NCBI RefSeq assembly: GCF_015555045.1
Contig: NZ_JADNJQ010000010.1
Span: forward strand, 1-64,000
Source: Collinsella aerofaciens
GTDB lineage: Bacteria; Actinomycetota; Coriobacteriia; Coriobacteriales; Coriobacteriaceae
Direction: 5' to 3'
Length of the DNA stretch: 64,000 bases
Shown here: one piece after another, positions 42,105 to 50,893 of the stretch
How the letters are laid out: every line of letters begins with the position of its first letter
How positions within the stretch are numbered: the stretch's first letter is position 1
The notes under the pieces: model-generated
The model's database searches: none
What the model was told of the DNA's origin: nothing
The model's input: only the letters and a program-made list of their open reading frames with translations
Translations under genes and position numbers: made by a program

Positions 42105-42830
42105 CTACGCAATGTCCCAGGGTTGGAGTTCGTCACCCAGGTGGATGATGCAGTCGTAGAGTACGGTGTGGCGCTCGGCCGGATTGGCATCGCGATGAAA
42201 ATGCCCGTAGTACCAGCGCTTGTAGTCCAAGCGATCTTCCAACTCGTCAAAAAAAGCCGTGAGCCGATCGACATCGGGTCGGGTCCAGCCGGGCGCCGGA
42301 TAGAGCGTGGGCGAAAGCAAGCGCGTGGAGCAGGTATGGGTGATCACGTAGTCGACCTTCCAGTCCACACTATCGAGCTTTGCCCGCGCCTCCTCAAAGT
42401 TGCGCTCGTCCGGCAGCTCCTGCGGCCACCAGCTGGAATACGGAATGCGGTATTCCTTATCCACGCTCGTGGCACCGCCCATGGTAAAGATTGTTGAATC
42501 GTCAAGCTCAAAAACCTCGCCACGCGTCAGGCGCCGTATGGGCGAGGTGTCCGACAGGCGCTGCGTCAGACCACCATGCCACAGCTCCATAGGGCGCTCC
42601 GCCCAATGGTCGAAGCGTTCGTGGTTGCCGTCGACGAACAACACGGTATAGGGACGCGATTCCAGCCAGGCGATATCGGCGCACTCCTCGGCAGAGAAAT
42701 CCCAGGGAAAGCCAAAGTCGCCCGCAACAATCAGATAGTCGTCACTCGTCAGACTATCCCCAAGATCCCAGTCGCGCAGCTTTTGCATGTCGACGCCACC
42801 GTGAATGTCGCCCGTCACATAGACCGTCAT
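42105..42830 (-). CDS. Calcineurin-like metallophosphoesterase
   Basis: The 241-aa protein carries the five metal-binding motifs in order: GDIHGG, AGDFGFPW, DGNHERFD, ITHTCS and YGHFH. The substrate is unknown. Its ATG overlaps the stop of the upstream phosphoesterase gene by 4 nt (ATGA). It forms an operon with that gene and a small membrane protein. The plus-strand gluQ gene converges 16 nt away. Confidence 0.93.
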   Translation of the reverse strand: MTVYVTGDIHGGVDMQKLRDWDLGDSLTSDDYLIVAGDFGFPWDFSAEECADIAWLESRPYTVLFVDGNHERFDHWAERPMELWHGGLTQRLSDTSPIRRLTRGEVFELDDSTIFTMGGATSVDKEYRIPYSSWWPQELPDERNFEEARAKLDSVDWKVDYVITHTCSTRLLSPTLYPAPGWTRPDVDRLTAFFDELEDRLDYKRWYYGHFHRDANPAERHTVLYDCIIHLGDELQPWDIA

Positions 42831-43465
42831 CGGATCACCACTTCCCTCTTATAGGTTTCGAGATCGTGCTCGATCTGCTCGTTGCCCGTGGCGTTGACCC
42901 ACCACGGCCACTTGACGCAGCTCACCGGCTCGTCTACCTGCACAAACCACGACTTGAGCTCCTCCAGGCTCACCGGGGCGTAGCTGTTAGCGTCCGCGCC
43001 CACGTCATAGCGCAGCAGCCCCTGTCTGAGGTTGAACTTGTTGTACGCGTCGCCACAGCTGTGGATATGCCCGTGCAGATGCCAGCTACCGTGCGACATG
43101 CCCTGCCAGTCGACCATGGGATAGTGGCTCAGCACGATTTTTTGGCGGTCAATCTTGAGCACGCAAATGGGCGGCTCGACGATAAAAGCATCCGCTACGG
43201 CAGGCTGCGTCCAGTCTTTGTCGTGGTTGCCGGGCAGTAGGTGGACGCGCTTACATGAAATGCTTTTGCGCAGCTCATAGGCGTCTTGGACCGTCATCTT
43301 AAAGCTGAAGTCGCCCAAGATGTAGAGCTCGTCATCCGCAGCAACCTTGCTGTTAATGTTGGCGACCATGGCGTCGTTCATCTGCGCAACAGCCGACCAA
43401 GGCCTATCGCTAAGCCGTAGCATGTTCTCGTGTCCAAAATGAGTATCGCTGGTAAACCAGATCAC
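42827..43465 (-). CDS. Metallophosphoesterase, YfcE/MJ0936-like outlier
   Basis: The 212-aa protein has SDTHFGHEN, LGDFSFK, LPGNHDKDW, VLSHYPM and LHGHIHS, the motif set of small phosphoesterases found in phages and bacteria (the SDTHFGH form). Substrate unknown. GTG 43465 has AGGAGG 5 nt upstream; an ATG ten codons earlier lacks one. It overlaps the next phosphoesterase gene by 4 nt, giving two paralogous but clearly different enzymes in tandem. Confidence 0.92.
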   Translation of the reverse strand: MIWFTSDTHFGHENMLRLSDRPWSAVAQMNDAMVANINSKVAADDELYILGDFSFKMTVQDAYELRKSISCKRVHLLPGNHDKDWTQPAVADAFIVEPPICVLKIDRQKIVLSHYPMVDWQGMSHGSWHLHGHIHSCGDAYNKFNLRQGLLRYDVGADANSYAPVSLEELKSWFVQVDEPVSCVKWPWWVNATGNEQIEHDLETYKREVVIR

Positions 43466-43505
43466 GGGGACCTCCTGTTGCTGCGGGGCATCCATCCCTT
43501 AGGGC

Positions 43506-43745
43506 TTACCCTTCATTTTTCCATCCAAACGGGTCAAGCACCCAAAAAATCAGATCGAGCACGCCGCCGGTTATCATGGCGCCGGCAAGGGCCATGCAAA
43601 CGTGCAGAGAGCTGACACTTCGGAGCACGTCGAACGGCCCCAGAACAGCCAGCAGCGCGACCGCTGCGCCGGCAAGGCACAACGCGAGGCACGGCCCCGC
43701 GTCCTTGACGCATTTCTTTGCGAGATGCTTGGTGTTGTCACTCAT
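43506..43745 (-). CDS. Small two-helix membrane protein
   Basis: The 79-aa product has two hydrophobic segments (CLALCLAGAAVALLAVLG and MALAGAMITGGVLDLIFWVL) joined by a short loop. ATG 43745 has AAGGAG about 10 nt upstream; a longer frame to 43886 lacks support. It precedes the two phosphoesterases by 40 nt. No function is recognised; it could be an inner-membrane accessory or holin-like protein. Confidence 0.65.
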   Translation of the reverse strand: MSDNTKHLAKKCVKDAGPCLALCLAGAAVALLAVLGPFDVLRSVSSLHVCMALAGAMITGGVLDLIFWVLDPFGWKNEG

Positions 43746-43852
43746 CAAAATCGAACTCCTTAGAGGGTCGTTGTTCAGGTACATGCCGCCGCGGCAGAGC
43801 AGGGCGACAGGGTAAGTGTCACATGTCGTGCGGACACAGCTGAAAGCCCCCG

Positions 43853-43897
43853 CGCAAAAAACAGCGCGCCGCAGGATTCGTATCACCTGCGGCGCAC
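43853..43897 (-). terminator. Terminator of the DUF4143 ATPase gene
   Basis: GCGCCGCAGG pairs with CCTGCGGCGC; on the minus strand GCTGTTTTTTG follows. Confidence 0.85.
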
Positions 43898-43903
43898 CGA
43901 AAA

Positions 43904-43934
43904 TAATCCGCTTTCCTCCGTCCCCAACGGATCA
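43904..43934. repeat. GGGAC-type palindrome, CGGATCA arms
   Basis: TAATCCG and CGGATCA enclose CTTTCCTCCGTCCCCAA; the core is the reverse complement of that at 40648-40682. Confidence 0.75.
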
Positions 43935-44031
43935 GCTGAGTTGGCGCCGCTTGACGGAAAGGAAGGAGCCGGCGGCGTCACGAGCTGCGGCAATGTCGCT
44001 AGGCATAGGAAACAGACGTGCTCCAAACGCT

Positions 44032-45327
44032 CTAAGCCCCAAGCCTACCCATTAAGAAATCGACTGCGGAAACGATTTTGATGCCGTCAATGTCGGTCGG
44101 ATGGCTTCCCCGGCGAACAATGATGATCTTCTCGTAACCGCCGGTGATCTTCTCGAGCGACCTGAGCTCAAATGGACGCAATTCACGCTTGCGCGTCGCC
44201 TCCTCGTCAATCGACTCCGTGACCTGAATAAACTTACGATCCGAGCCGTCGCCGATCGCAACAAAGTCGATTTCAGCATCTCGAAGATGACCCGTGAAGA
44301 CCTGGTATCCGTCATAGACAAGGCGATTGTAAATGGCATTTTCGAGAACACGCCCACTGTCGCTGCCGCGATACCCATCCAAGAAGGCTCGAAGTCCCAG
44401 ATCCTCAATGTAGAACTTGCCGCCGGTCTTCAAAATATCCCGACCCTTAATATCAAATCGGCGCGCGTGCGAAAAGATATAGGTCTCCTCAAGGGCGGAC
44501 ACACAAGTGTCCACGACGCCGTGTGAGGATTTCGCCCCGTTCTCTGCCAGCGTTCCAACGATCTTATTAATTGATGTCGGGTTTGAAATGTTATCAGCCA
44601 AGTAGGAAGTGACGCGATCGAGCACACTCCTGCTCGTCACCGACCGTCTGCCCCGACGGGCTTCGCGAGCCAAAATATCGCGCCCGACGATTGTCTGGTA
44701 TGTGCTCCAGATATAGTCCCTCATTTCCTGCTCCGGCAGCTTTGAAGCAGCGAGGAACGGCAGGCCTCCAAACGTCAGATAGCGGTCAAGAAGATCGTCG
44801 AGTGCAACAATATCCTCCCGGCCAAAAACAGCAAGCCTATTCGTGACGTCAGTCGGACCAAGAAAGTCGACATATTCCGAAAAAGCGAGCGGATGCATCC
44901 GAATCTCGACATACCTGCCCGAGATTAAGGTCGCAATCTCTGACGAGAGGAGAAAAGCATTCGAACCCGTAACATATATATCGCAGTCCCGGTCGACACG
45001 AAGTGCGTTAATCGCCTTCTCCCATCCGGCAACCTCCTGAAGCTCGTCGAAGAAGAGATAGCACCTCTTGCCCGCAGGCATTAGGCCGTCGACGTGGCGG
45101 TAAAGCTCTCGCCAATCACGCACGCCCTCCAGCTCAAATGACTCCATCTTAAAGGTCAAAAGGCACTCGGATGGAACGCCGTTATCCTCCAAATGTTTCC
45201 GCATCATGTCCAGAAGTGTCGACTTGCCACAACGACGCATACCCGTTACGACCTTGATGACATCCGTGTCACGGAAGGCGATTAACTTCTCGAGATATCG
45301 ATTTCTGGGAACCATCCGTTTATCCAT
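44032..45327 (-). CDS. AAA ATPase with DUF4143 domain
   Basis: The 431-aa protein has an N-terminal AAA domain (P-loop TGMRRCGKSTLL at about residue 30, Walker B YLFFDELQEV) and a C-terminal DUF4143 nuclease-like domain (ENAIYNRLVYDG, EIDFVAIGDG, VTESID). These ATPases are frequent in anaerobes, often present as many paralogues and linked to mobile or defence regions; their job is unknown. The start is ATG 45327, with a weak ribosome site; ATG four codons later is possible. A tandem 40-bp repeat lies at its promoter. GC content is lower than neighbours. Confidence 0.88.
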   Translation of the reverse strand: MDKRMVPRNRYLEKLIAFRDTDVIKVVTGMRRCGKSTLLDMMRKHLEDNGVPSECLLTFKMESFELEGVRDWRELYRHVDGLMPAGKRCYLFFDELQEVAGWEKAINALRVDRDCDIYVTGSNAFLLSSEIATLISGRYVEIRMHPLAFSEYVDFLGPTDVTNRLAVFGREDIVALDDLLDRYLTFGGLPFLAASKLPEQEMRDYIWSTYQTIVGRDILAREARRGRRSVTSRSVLDRVTSYLADNISNPTSINKIVGTLAENGAKSSHGVVDTCVSALEETYIFSHARRFDIKGRDILKTGGKFYIEDLGLRAFLDGYRGSDSGRVLENAIYNRLVYDGYQVFTGHLRDAEIDFVAIGDGSDRKFIQVTESIDEEATRKRELRPFELRSLEKITGGYEKIIIVRRGSHPTDIDGIKIVSAVDFLMGRLGA

Positions 45328-45708
45328 CGCTCGCCCCAATCTGCAAGTTTTTCTCACAGAATGACAAGAACTTGCGAATTTTGCAAGTTTTTCTCACGTA
45401 GCGACAAGAACCTGCATATCCGTCCGTGGCCATTTGCAGTCGGATTCCGGCGAGGCCATGACAAGCAGCTTGCCACATGGCCGACACGGAGCCATGGCAT
45501 GCGCGGAATCTTGGGGGCAGGACTTCTCCCAGCAACCTATAAGACAAAAACACATACACATAGATAGAGAGAAGCCCGGCAAGACACGGCGCCAAGGCCG
45601 CAGCCACAAACTTGAGTAGCCGATAGTCTAAAAATCACATGCGCTCAAAACACGAACGATCGATCTGTTATCCTGGCGCCAACATAGTCTTTCGAAAGGT
45701 TTGCCGGG
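45328..45708. other. 381-nt divergent spacer
   Basis: No gene is supported. The part next to the ATPase gene holds a tandem palindromic repeat (45342-45420); the rest is mixed and contains no clear promoter for the helicase gene. Confidence 0.5.
45342..45420. repeat. Tandem 40-bp palindromic repeat upstream of the DUF4143 ATPase
   Basis: Two units (45342-45380 and 45382-45420) share TGCAAGTTTTTCTCAC and GACAAGAAC-TGC. Each is an imperfect inverted repeat (GCAAGTTTTT and AAGAACTTGC). The position 15-90 nt before the start suggests an operator. Confidence 0.8.
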
Positions 45709-48585
45709 ATGACTACGCAGCGACAGATTGATATTGAATTCGACTCGCTTACACGCGAGAACGATTCACCCAAGCTCATCGCCAACTCGAAGGCGGCAGG
45801 CGGAACACTACTATCCGTTATCAAGGAGCAGCTCTCAGCCTGCGGCTCTTTTGACTTTTGCGTAGCGTTTGTTGCAGACGGCGGCCTTCAAATCCTGGTC
45901 GAGACGTTCCAGGAGCTCAAGCAGCGTGGCATTAAGGGCAGGCTGCTCACGTCCACCTATCTCAACTTCAACTCACCCGATGTCTTTCGCAAGCTCCTGG
46001 AATACGACAACATGGAAGTTCGCGTATTCCAGGGTAATTTGCATGCCAAGGGATACATTTTTGATAAGGGCGAAACCAGCACGGTCATCGTCGGCAGCTC
46101 CAACATGACGCAGACCGCTCTCACCTGCAATAAAGAATGGAATGTGCTGTACCAGACTGTCGAGAACAGCCGCCTACTCAACGAACTGAGGGGCGAGTTC
46201 AATTCGTTGTGGAACGATACCTCAACCGTTTTGCTTTCCCAAGACTGGATTGAGAACTATGCCGCATATCGATCGGCACGTCCGCCAAAGCCCAAATCGA
46301 AACCGACATTCAAATCTGCGGAAATGCCGGCGCAGAATGACCTCGAAGAAATCAAGCCCAATAAAATGCAGCAGCGCGCCCTTGAGGCGCTCGGTGTAAT
46401 CCACCGCAAGGGCGAGACCCGCGCCCTGTTGGTCTCGGCAACCGGCACCGGCAAGACCTTCCTTTCGGCGTTCGACGTGCTCGCAACTAAACCCCGGCGC
46501 GTCCTCTTTCTTGCGCACCGCCGGCGCATTATCGACGCCTCCCGTGCAAGCTACGAACGCCTCTTAGGTAGTAACTATACGTTCGACACCTATCAAACTG
46601 GCAAGAATATAAGCAATGCTACCTGCGTGTTTGCCATGTGTTCTTCGGTCGCCAAACATCTGAGCGATTTCCGTCCCGATGAGTTCGACTACATCGTCAT
46701 CGACGAGGCCCACCGCACGGGATCCCAGGGTTACCAATCCATCATGTCGCACTTCACGCCTCGGTTTTATCTGGGCATGACCGCTACGCCTAATCGCACC
46801 GACGGCTACGACGTCTTTGCCCTTTTCAATCACGTCATCGCGTTCCAGATCACACTGCAGGACGCTTTGGCCGAGGAGATGCTAGCCCCCTTTCATTATT
46901 TTGGCATTCACGATCTGGAGATCGACGACGAAACGGTCGAAGATACCGCCTTGTTCGGACGCCTAACATCCGACGAGCGCGTGCGTCATATCACCGAGAA
47001 GATCGAAGAATATAGCGTCACCAAAAGCAACCGCAGGGGCTTAATTTTCTGCAATCGAAACGCCGAGGCCAAAGAACTGTCACACAAATTCAACGCTTTC
47101 GGATATCGAACGACTGCGATTAGCGGTCAAGATCCCGATGAAGTCCGCGATGCCGCTATCAGCCGGCTTGAAGCCGGCGAGCTCGAGTACATCTTCTCGG
47201 TCGATATCATGAACGAAGGCGTCGACATCCCCTCGCTCAATCAGATCATCATGCTTCGACGCACCGACTCCGCAATCATCTTTATTCAACAGCTCGGACG
47301 AGGTTTGCGCCTGAATGATGGCAAGGAATACGCTCTGGTACTCGACTTTATTGGCAATTACCAGAGCAACTTCCTGGTGCCCATCGCACTTTCGGGTGAC
47401 AAGACATACAACAAAGATCGCCTGCGTCGTCTCGTCCAAGAGGGCGATTCGGCGATACCCGGATGCTCGACCGTGAGCTTCGATCGTATTTCTGAGGCAC
47501 GCATTTACAAGGCCATCGACGGCGGCGATTTCACCTCCGTCAGGTTTTTGAAAAACGAATATCTCGACTTGCGCCAAAAACTCGGCAAGATTCCCTCGCT
47601 GCTCGAATTTGATCGTAACGGCTCCATCGATCCACTGCTTATCTTCAAGAATAGCGGCCTGGGGTCCTACCACGCATTTCTTTCCAAATACGAGCCGGAC
47701 TACACGGTTCAATTTACCTCTGATCAGACCAAGATTCTCAAATTTATTTCTCAAAAACTTGCCGCGGGCAAGCGATTCGAAGACCTCTATTTGCTTCAAA
47801 CGCTCGTCGAAGCCGGACACGAGGGCTACTGGCATATGCGCGAGGCTGCGCTTAGGAACTACCGCGCACAGCTTAAGGACAGCGCCGTTAGGTCGGCAAT
47901 CGCAGTCCTTAAGGGCGACTTTGCCACTCCTAAGGATTTCGTTTCCCTGCTTATTGACGATGGATGCGGACCTCGTCTGACCGAAGCGTTTGCGACCGCC
48001 CTGCGCAACGCAGAGTTCAAGCGTCAGATTCTCGAGGTGCTGGATTTTGGTATTGAGCGCAACCGACTCGACTATGCCGAGACGTACGAAAACACAAATT
48101 TCGTTCTCAACGCCAAGTACACGTACGAGGAGGTTTGCCGTCTGATGAACTGGCAAAAGAACATCAACGGCCAAAACCTTGGCGGATACTTCTACGATGA
48201 GAAGACCAATACATTCCCCGTGTTTATTAACTATGACAAGGCTCCCGACATTAGTGAGTCAATTCAGTATGAAGACCGCTTTGTTTCGCCGAGCAAGCTC
48301 ATCGCAATCTCGAAGGGCAACCGCACGCTCAACTCCCCCGAGATTTTGCGACTGCAGGCATGGCCGGGAAACGGCCTGAAGACGTATTTGTTTATGCGAA
48401 AGAACAAGGACGATAAGGGCGGTAAGGAGTTCTATTTCTTAGGCGAAATGCATCCGACCGGCGAGTTCGAAGCTATTAAAACTAAGAGCGGCGACAACGC
48501 CGTCGAAATCGAATATGAGCTCAATGCACCCGTGAGGCAAGACATTTACGAGTTTATGCTCAGCGATTTGAGCGAAGCCGAGTAA
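45709..48585 (+). CDS. PLD-nuclease/DEAD-box helicase/DUF3427 fusion
   Basis: The 958-aa protein begins with a phospholipase-D-type domain (NLHAKGYIFDKG at about 109 and VIVGSSNMTQTAL at about 128). It continues with a superfamily 2 helicase (P-loop LLVSATGTGKTF at about 244, YIVIDEAHRTG at about 329, MTATPNRTDGYD, motif VI QLGRGLRLNDG at about 528). The last part is DUF3427 (NLGGYFYDEKTNTFPVFINY). The combination looks like an anti-invader or repair nuclease-helicase. It is convergent with a NUDIX gene and divergent from a DUF4143 ATPase. An AAAGG site lies about 9 nt before ATG. Function beyond the domains is inference. Confidence 0.93.
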   Translation: MTTQRQIDIEFDSLTRENDSPKLIANSKAAGGTLLSVIKEQLSACGSFDFCVAFVADGGLQILVETFQELKQRGIKGRLLTSTYLNFNSPDVFRKLLEYDNMEVRVFQGNLHAKGYIFDKGETSTVIVGSSNMTQTALTCNKEWNVLYQTVENSRLLNELRGEFNSLWNDTSTVLLSQDWIENYAAYRSARPPKPKSKPTFKSAEMPAQNDLEEIKPNKMQQRALEALGVIHRKGETRALLVSATGTGKTFLSAFDVLATKPRRVLFLAHRRRIIDASRASYERLLGSNYTFDTYQTGKNISNATCVFAMCSSVAKHLSDFRPDEFDYIVIDEAHRTGSQGYQSIMSHFTPRFYLGMTATPNRTDGYDVFALFNHVIAFQITLQDALAEEMLAPFHYFGIHDLEIDDETVEDTALFGRLTSDERVRHITEKIEEYSVTKSNRRGLIFCNRNAEAKELSHKFNAFGYRTTAISGQDPDEVRDAAISRLEAGELEYIFSVDIMNEGVDIPSLNQIIMLRRTDSAIIFIQQLGRGLRLNDGKEYALVLDFIGNYQSNFLVPIALSGDKTYNKDRLRRLVQEGDSAIPGCSTVSFDRISEARIYKAIDGGDFTSVRFLKNEYLDLRQKLGKIPSLLEFDRNGSIDPLLIFKNSGLGSYHAFLSKYEPDYTVQFTSDQTKILKFISQKLAAGKRFEDLYLLQTLVEAGHEGYWHMREAALRNYRAQLKDSAVRSAIAVLKGDFATPKDFVSLLIDDGCGPRLTEAFATALRNAEFKRQILEVLDFGIERNRLDYAETYENTNFVLNAKYTYEEVCRLMNWQKNINGQNLGGYFYDEKTNTFPVFINYDKAPDISESIQYEDRFVSPSKLIAISKGNRTLNSPEILRLQAWPGNGLKTYLFMRKNKDDKGGKEFYFLGEMHPTGEFEAIKTKSGDNAVEIEYELNAPVRQDIYEFMLSDLSEAE

Positions 48586-48624
48586 CAAATAGGAGCGGGC
48601 CGCCATGTGACGCCCGCCCCTTTC

Positions 48625-49020
48625 TTACTTAAGCCCGAGTTTCTTTTCGAGCTCCCTAACGACTTTAACGTCTGCCGGAAGCCAATCGACATCCCACAGG
48701 TTATTGGTATCAAGCCATTTCATATCCTCGTGAGCGTGCTCTTTGAACTCCCCCGAAAGGATGTTAGCTAGATAGCACTGCATCGACAGGTGAAACGTCG
48801 CGTAATCATGCTCGACCGTGCAAAGATAGTCGAGGTTACCGATCGTGACCTCGAGCTCTTCTTGAATCTCGCGCACGATTGCCTGCTCGCCGGTCTCGCC
48901 CGGCTCGAGCTTGCCACCCGGAAATTCCCAGCCGTCTTTAAACTCACCATAGCCGCGCTGGCAGCTCAGGATTTTTCCGTCCTTCTGAATAATCGCTGCT
49001 GCAACATTGATTGATTTCAT
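48625..49020 (-). CDS. NUDIX hydrolase, MutT-like
   Basis: The 131-aa protein has the NUDIX box GGKLEPGETGEQ followed by AIVREIQEELEV (GX5EX7REUXEEXGU, with the late G replaced by E). The start MKSINVAAAIIQKDGKIL and the SCQRGYGEFKDGWEFPGG context are typical of 8-oxo-dGTP diphosphatases of the CTP/dNTP pyrophosphatase branch. It ends 40 nt from the helicase stop, facing it. Confidence 0.92.
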   Translation of the reverse strand: MKSINVAAAIIQKDGKILSCQRGYGEFKDGWEFPGGKLEPGETGEQAIVREIQEELEVTIGNLDYLCTVEHDYATFHLSMQCYLANILSGEFKEHAHEDMKWLDTNNLWDVDWLPADVKVVRELEKKLGLK

Positions 49021-49546
49021 AACTAGTTATCACCTCTCCAGTTGAGCCCAACCAGTATAGGCGATCGGCCGCCCGCCATGTCCCAGTCGCCTGAAAACCG
49101 CCTGCTCGACCAACCCTTGACGCCGACTTGCTACCGGCTCACCATCCCTCGCTATCGAGGTCTAATACTTTTCCGCGAAGTGAACGTCTGTTTTAGGACC
49201 CCTGAAGCATCCACATTTTTCGTCGGCAAGATCGCAGGATTCCAGTATCGAAACCGCAGGAAACGATGTCCTTAAAGTGTCGATGCTTCGGGGGTCCGTT
49301 TTAGCTCGTTCACTTCTCGGAAAAGTATTAGACCTCGCTGCTAGCTACCCAGAAGGACACCTCTTCCTTCCCCACTGCCACCCAAAAACTCATCCAACAT
49401 TAATCTTGGCTCAAGAATCGCTTAATCTATAACCTGCACTATAGAGTTCGACCAAGGGCGGGGCGGCGCAACGCAGACCGCCGAACGCAACGCTCGCGCC
49501 CGGGCAGATCGCCCGGCGTCGCGCCCATCGAACGAAAGGACAGGTC
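49021..49546. other. 526-nt spacer with long foldback
   Basis: No gene. The central 181 bp form a long inverted repeat (separate entry). The last 100 nt before the DUF4342 gene are ordinary leader sequence. Confidence 0.6.
49156..49336. repeat. Long foldback element
   Basis: The ends are perfect over 20 nt (CGAGGTCTAATACTTTTCCG and its complement), then GAAGTGAACG, GGACCCC and GAAGCATC also pair, for arms of about 60 nt with 49-64 nt between. In the middle of the arms GTTTTAG occurs on the same strand in both arms, so it cannot pair and would form a symmetric internal loop. No similar copy exists in the window. Confidence 0.85.
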
Positions 49547-50089
49547 ATGGACGACCTCGAAAAAGTTGAAACCATCCGCACCAAGTGCAACGTGAGCTAC
49601 ACCGATGCCAAGGCCGCGCTCGACGCCGCCGACGGCAACGTTTTGGACGCCATCATTTGGCTCGAGTCGCAGGGCAAGACGCAGACCACGTCGGCGCACG
49701 CCGCCACCGAGTCCGCGCCAGTCGATGAGCCCTCAGCCGAGATGGTCGCCGCGCAGGCCGCCTACGAGAAGTCGAGCGAAAAGACCGACTTCTCCAAGAA
49801 GATGGACGGCGTGTGGGAGTACCTCAAAAAGCTCTTCCGCCTGAGCCTGGACACCAAGTTTATCGCCACGCGCCGCGATGCGATCATCCTCAACATTCCC
49901 ATCCTGATCCCCATCGTCGCGCTGTTTGCCTGGGGCGCCACGATATGGCTGATGTTGATTGGCCTGTTCTTTGGCATGCGCTACCGCATCGACAGCGACG
50001 GAGACGTGCCCGGCAGCATCAACAACCTTATGGATCACGCCGCCGACGCCGCGGACGACATCAAGCAAAATCTCAACGACGACAAGTAA
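49547..50089 (+). CDS. DUF4342 protein with UBA-like N-terminus
   Basis: The 180-aa protein has an N-terminal UBA/EF-Ts-like helical domain (VETIRTKCNVSYTDAKAALD) as in DUF4342 proteins, a flexible linker, and a hydrophobic hairpin (IPILIPIVALFAWGATIWL then MLIGLFFGM) near residues 112-148. The tail is acidic. Function is unknown. AAGGA precedes the ATG. It is 18 nt before a two-component system and may be cotranscribed with it. Confidence 0.88.
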   Translation: MDDLEKVETIRTKCNVSYTDAKAALDAADGNVLDAIIWLESQGKTQTTSAHAATESAPVDEPSAEMVAAQAAYEKSSEKTDFSKKMDGVWEYLKKLFRLSLDTKFIATRRDAIILNIPILIPIVALFAWGATIWLMLIGLFFGMRYRIDSDGDVPGSINNLMDHAADAADDIKQNLNDDK

Positions 50090-50107
50090 TCGCAGACGGG
50101 GGCACGT

Positions 50108-50893
50108 ATGGCACGAATCCTGATCGTAGAGGACGAGGAGAAAATCGCCCGCTTTGTGACGCTCGAGCTGGAGCACGAGGGCTACCAGGTGGAGCACGCC
50201 GCCGACGGCCGCACCGCCGTAGACCTGGCGCTGGAGCGCGACTACGATCTGATTCTGCTCGACGTGCTGCTGCCGCAGCTCAACGGCATGGAGGTGCTGC
50301 GGCGCGTGCGCAAGCACAAGGATGTGCCGGTGATCATGGTCACCGCGCGCGATGCCGTGATGGATAAGGTTGCCGGGCTCGATGCCGGCGCCGACGATTA
50401 CCTGACCAAGCCATTCGCGATCGAGGAGCTGTTCGCACGGATCCGCGTGGCGCTGAAGCGCTCGGAGGCCGCGCGGGCGGCTTCGGGCGTTGGCAGCGCC
50501 GGTGCCGGGGCTGGCGTAGCGATCGGCACGGCCGCCGGTATCGCCGCAATGTCCCCGGCAACCGACACGGCCCAGACCGCTGCCACGCCCTCCCCCGCCG
50601 CGCTTACCGTTGACTCGGTTGCGCTCGATCCCGACCGCCGCGAAGTCACGGTCGGCGGCTCGCCCATCGCACTCACGGCCCGCGAGTTCGACGTCCTCGC
50701 CCTGCTTATGACGCATGCCGAGACCGTGCTCACACGCGAGCGCATCGCGCACGAGGCGCTGGGCTACGAATACGTGGGCGACACCAACAACGTCGACGTG
50801 CACATCGCGCATCTGCGCGCCAAGATCGAAGACGCCGGTGGCGCCCGCATCATCCAGACCGTGCGCGGGGTGGGCTATGTCTGCCGCGCGTAA
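50108..50893 (+). CDS. OmpR-family response regulator
   Basis: The 261-aa protein has a receiver domain (E9-D10-E11 region VEDEEKIAR, phosphorylated D52 in LLDVLLPQ, K in LTKPFAIEE) and a winged-helix output domain (LTAREFDVLALLMTHAETVL, HIAHLRAKIED, VRGVGYVCRA). The two are joined by an unusually long linker of about 50 residues rich in A and G (residues 125-175). Its end overlaps the sensor kinase gene by 17 nt. Confidence 0.95.
   Translation: MARILIVEDEEKIARFVTLELEHEGYQVEHAADGRTAVDLALERDYDLILLDVLLPQLNGMEVLRRVRKHKDVPVIMVTARDAVMDKVAGLDAGADDYLTKPFAIEELFARIRVALKRSEAARAASGVGSAGAGAGVAIGTAAGIAAMSPATDTAQTAATPSPAALTVDSVALDPDRREVTVGGSPIALTAREFDVLALLMTHAETVLTRERIAHEALGYEYVGDTNNVDVHIAHLRAKIEDAGGARIIQTVRGVGYVCRA

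Noticed and set aside
45342-45420. Possible CRISPR or origin iterons
   Set aside because: Two units only with no variable spacer and no replication gene; better seen as operator repeats.
44032-49020. Prophage or integrative element
   Set aside because: No integrase, capsid, relaxase or attachment repeats are found here; called an accessory island only.
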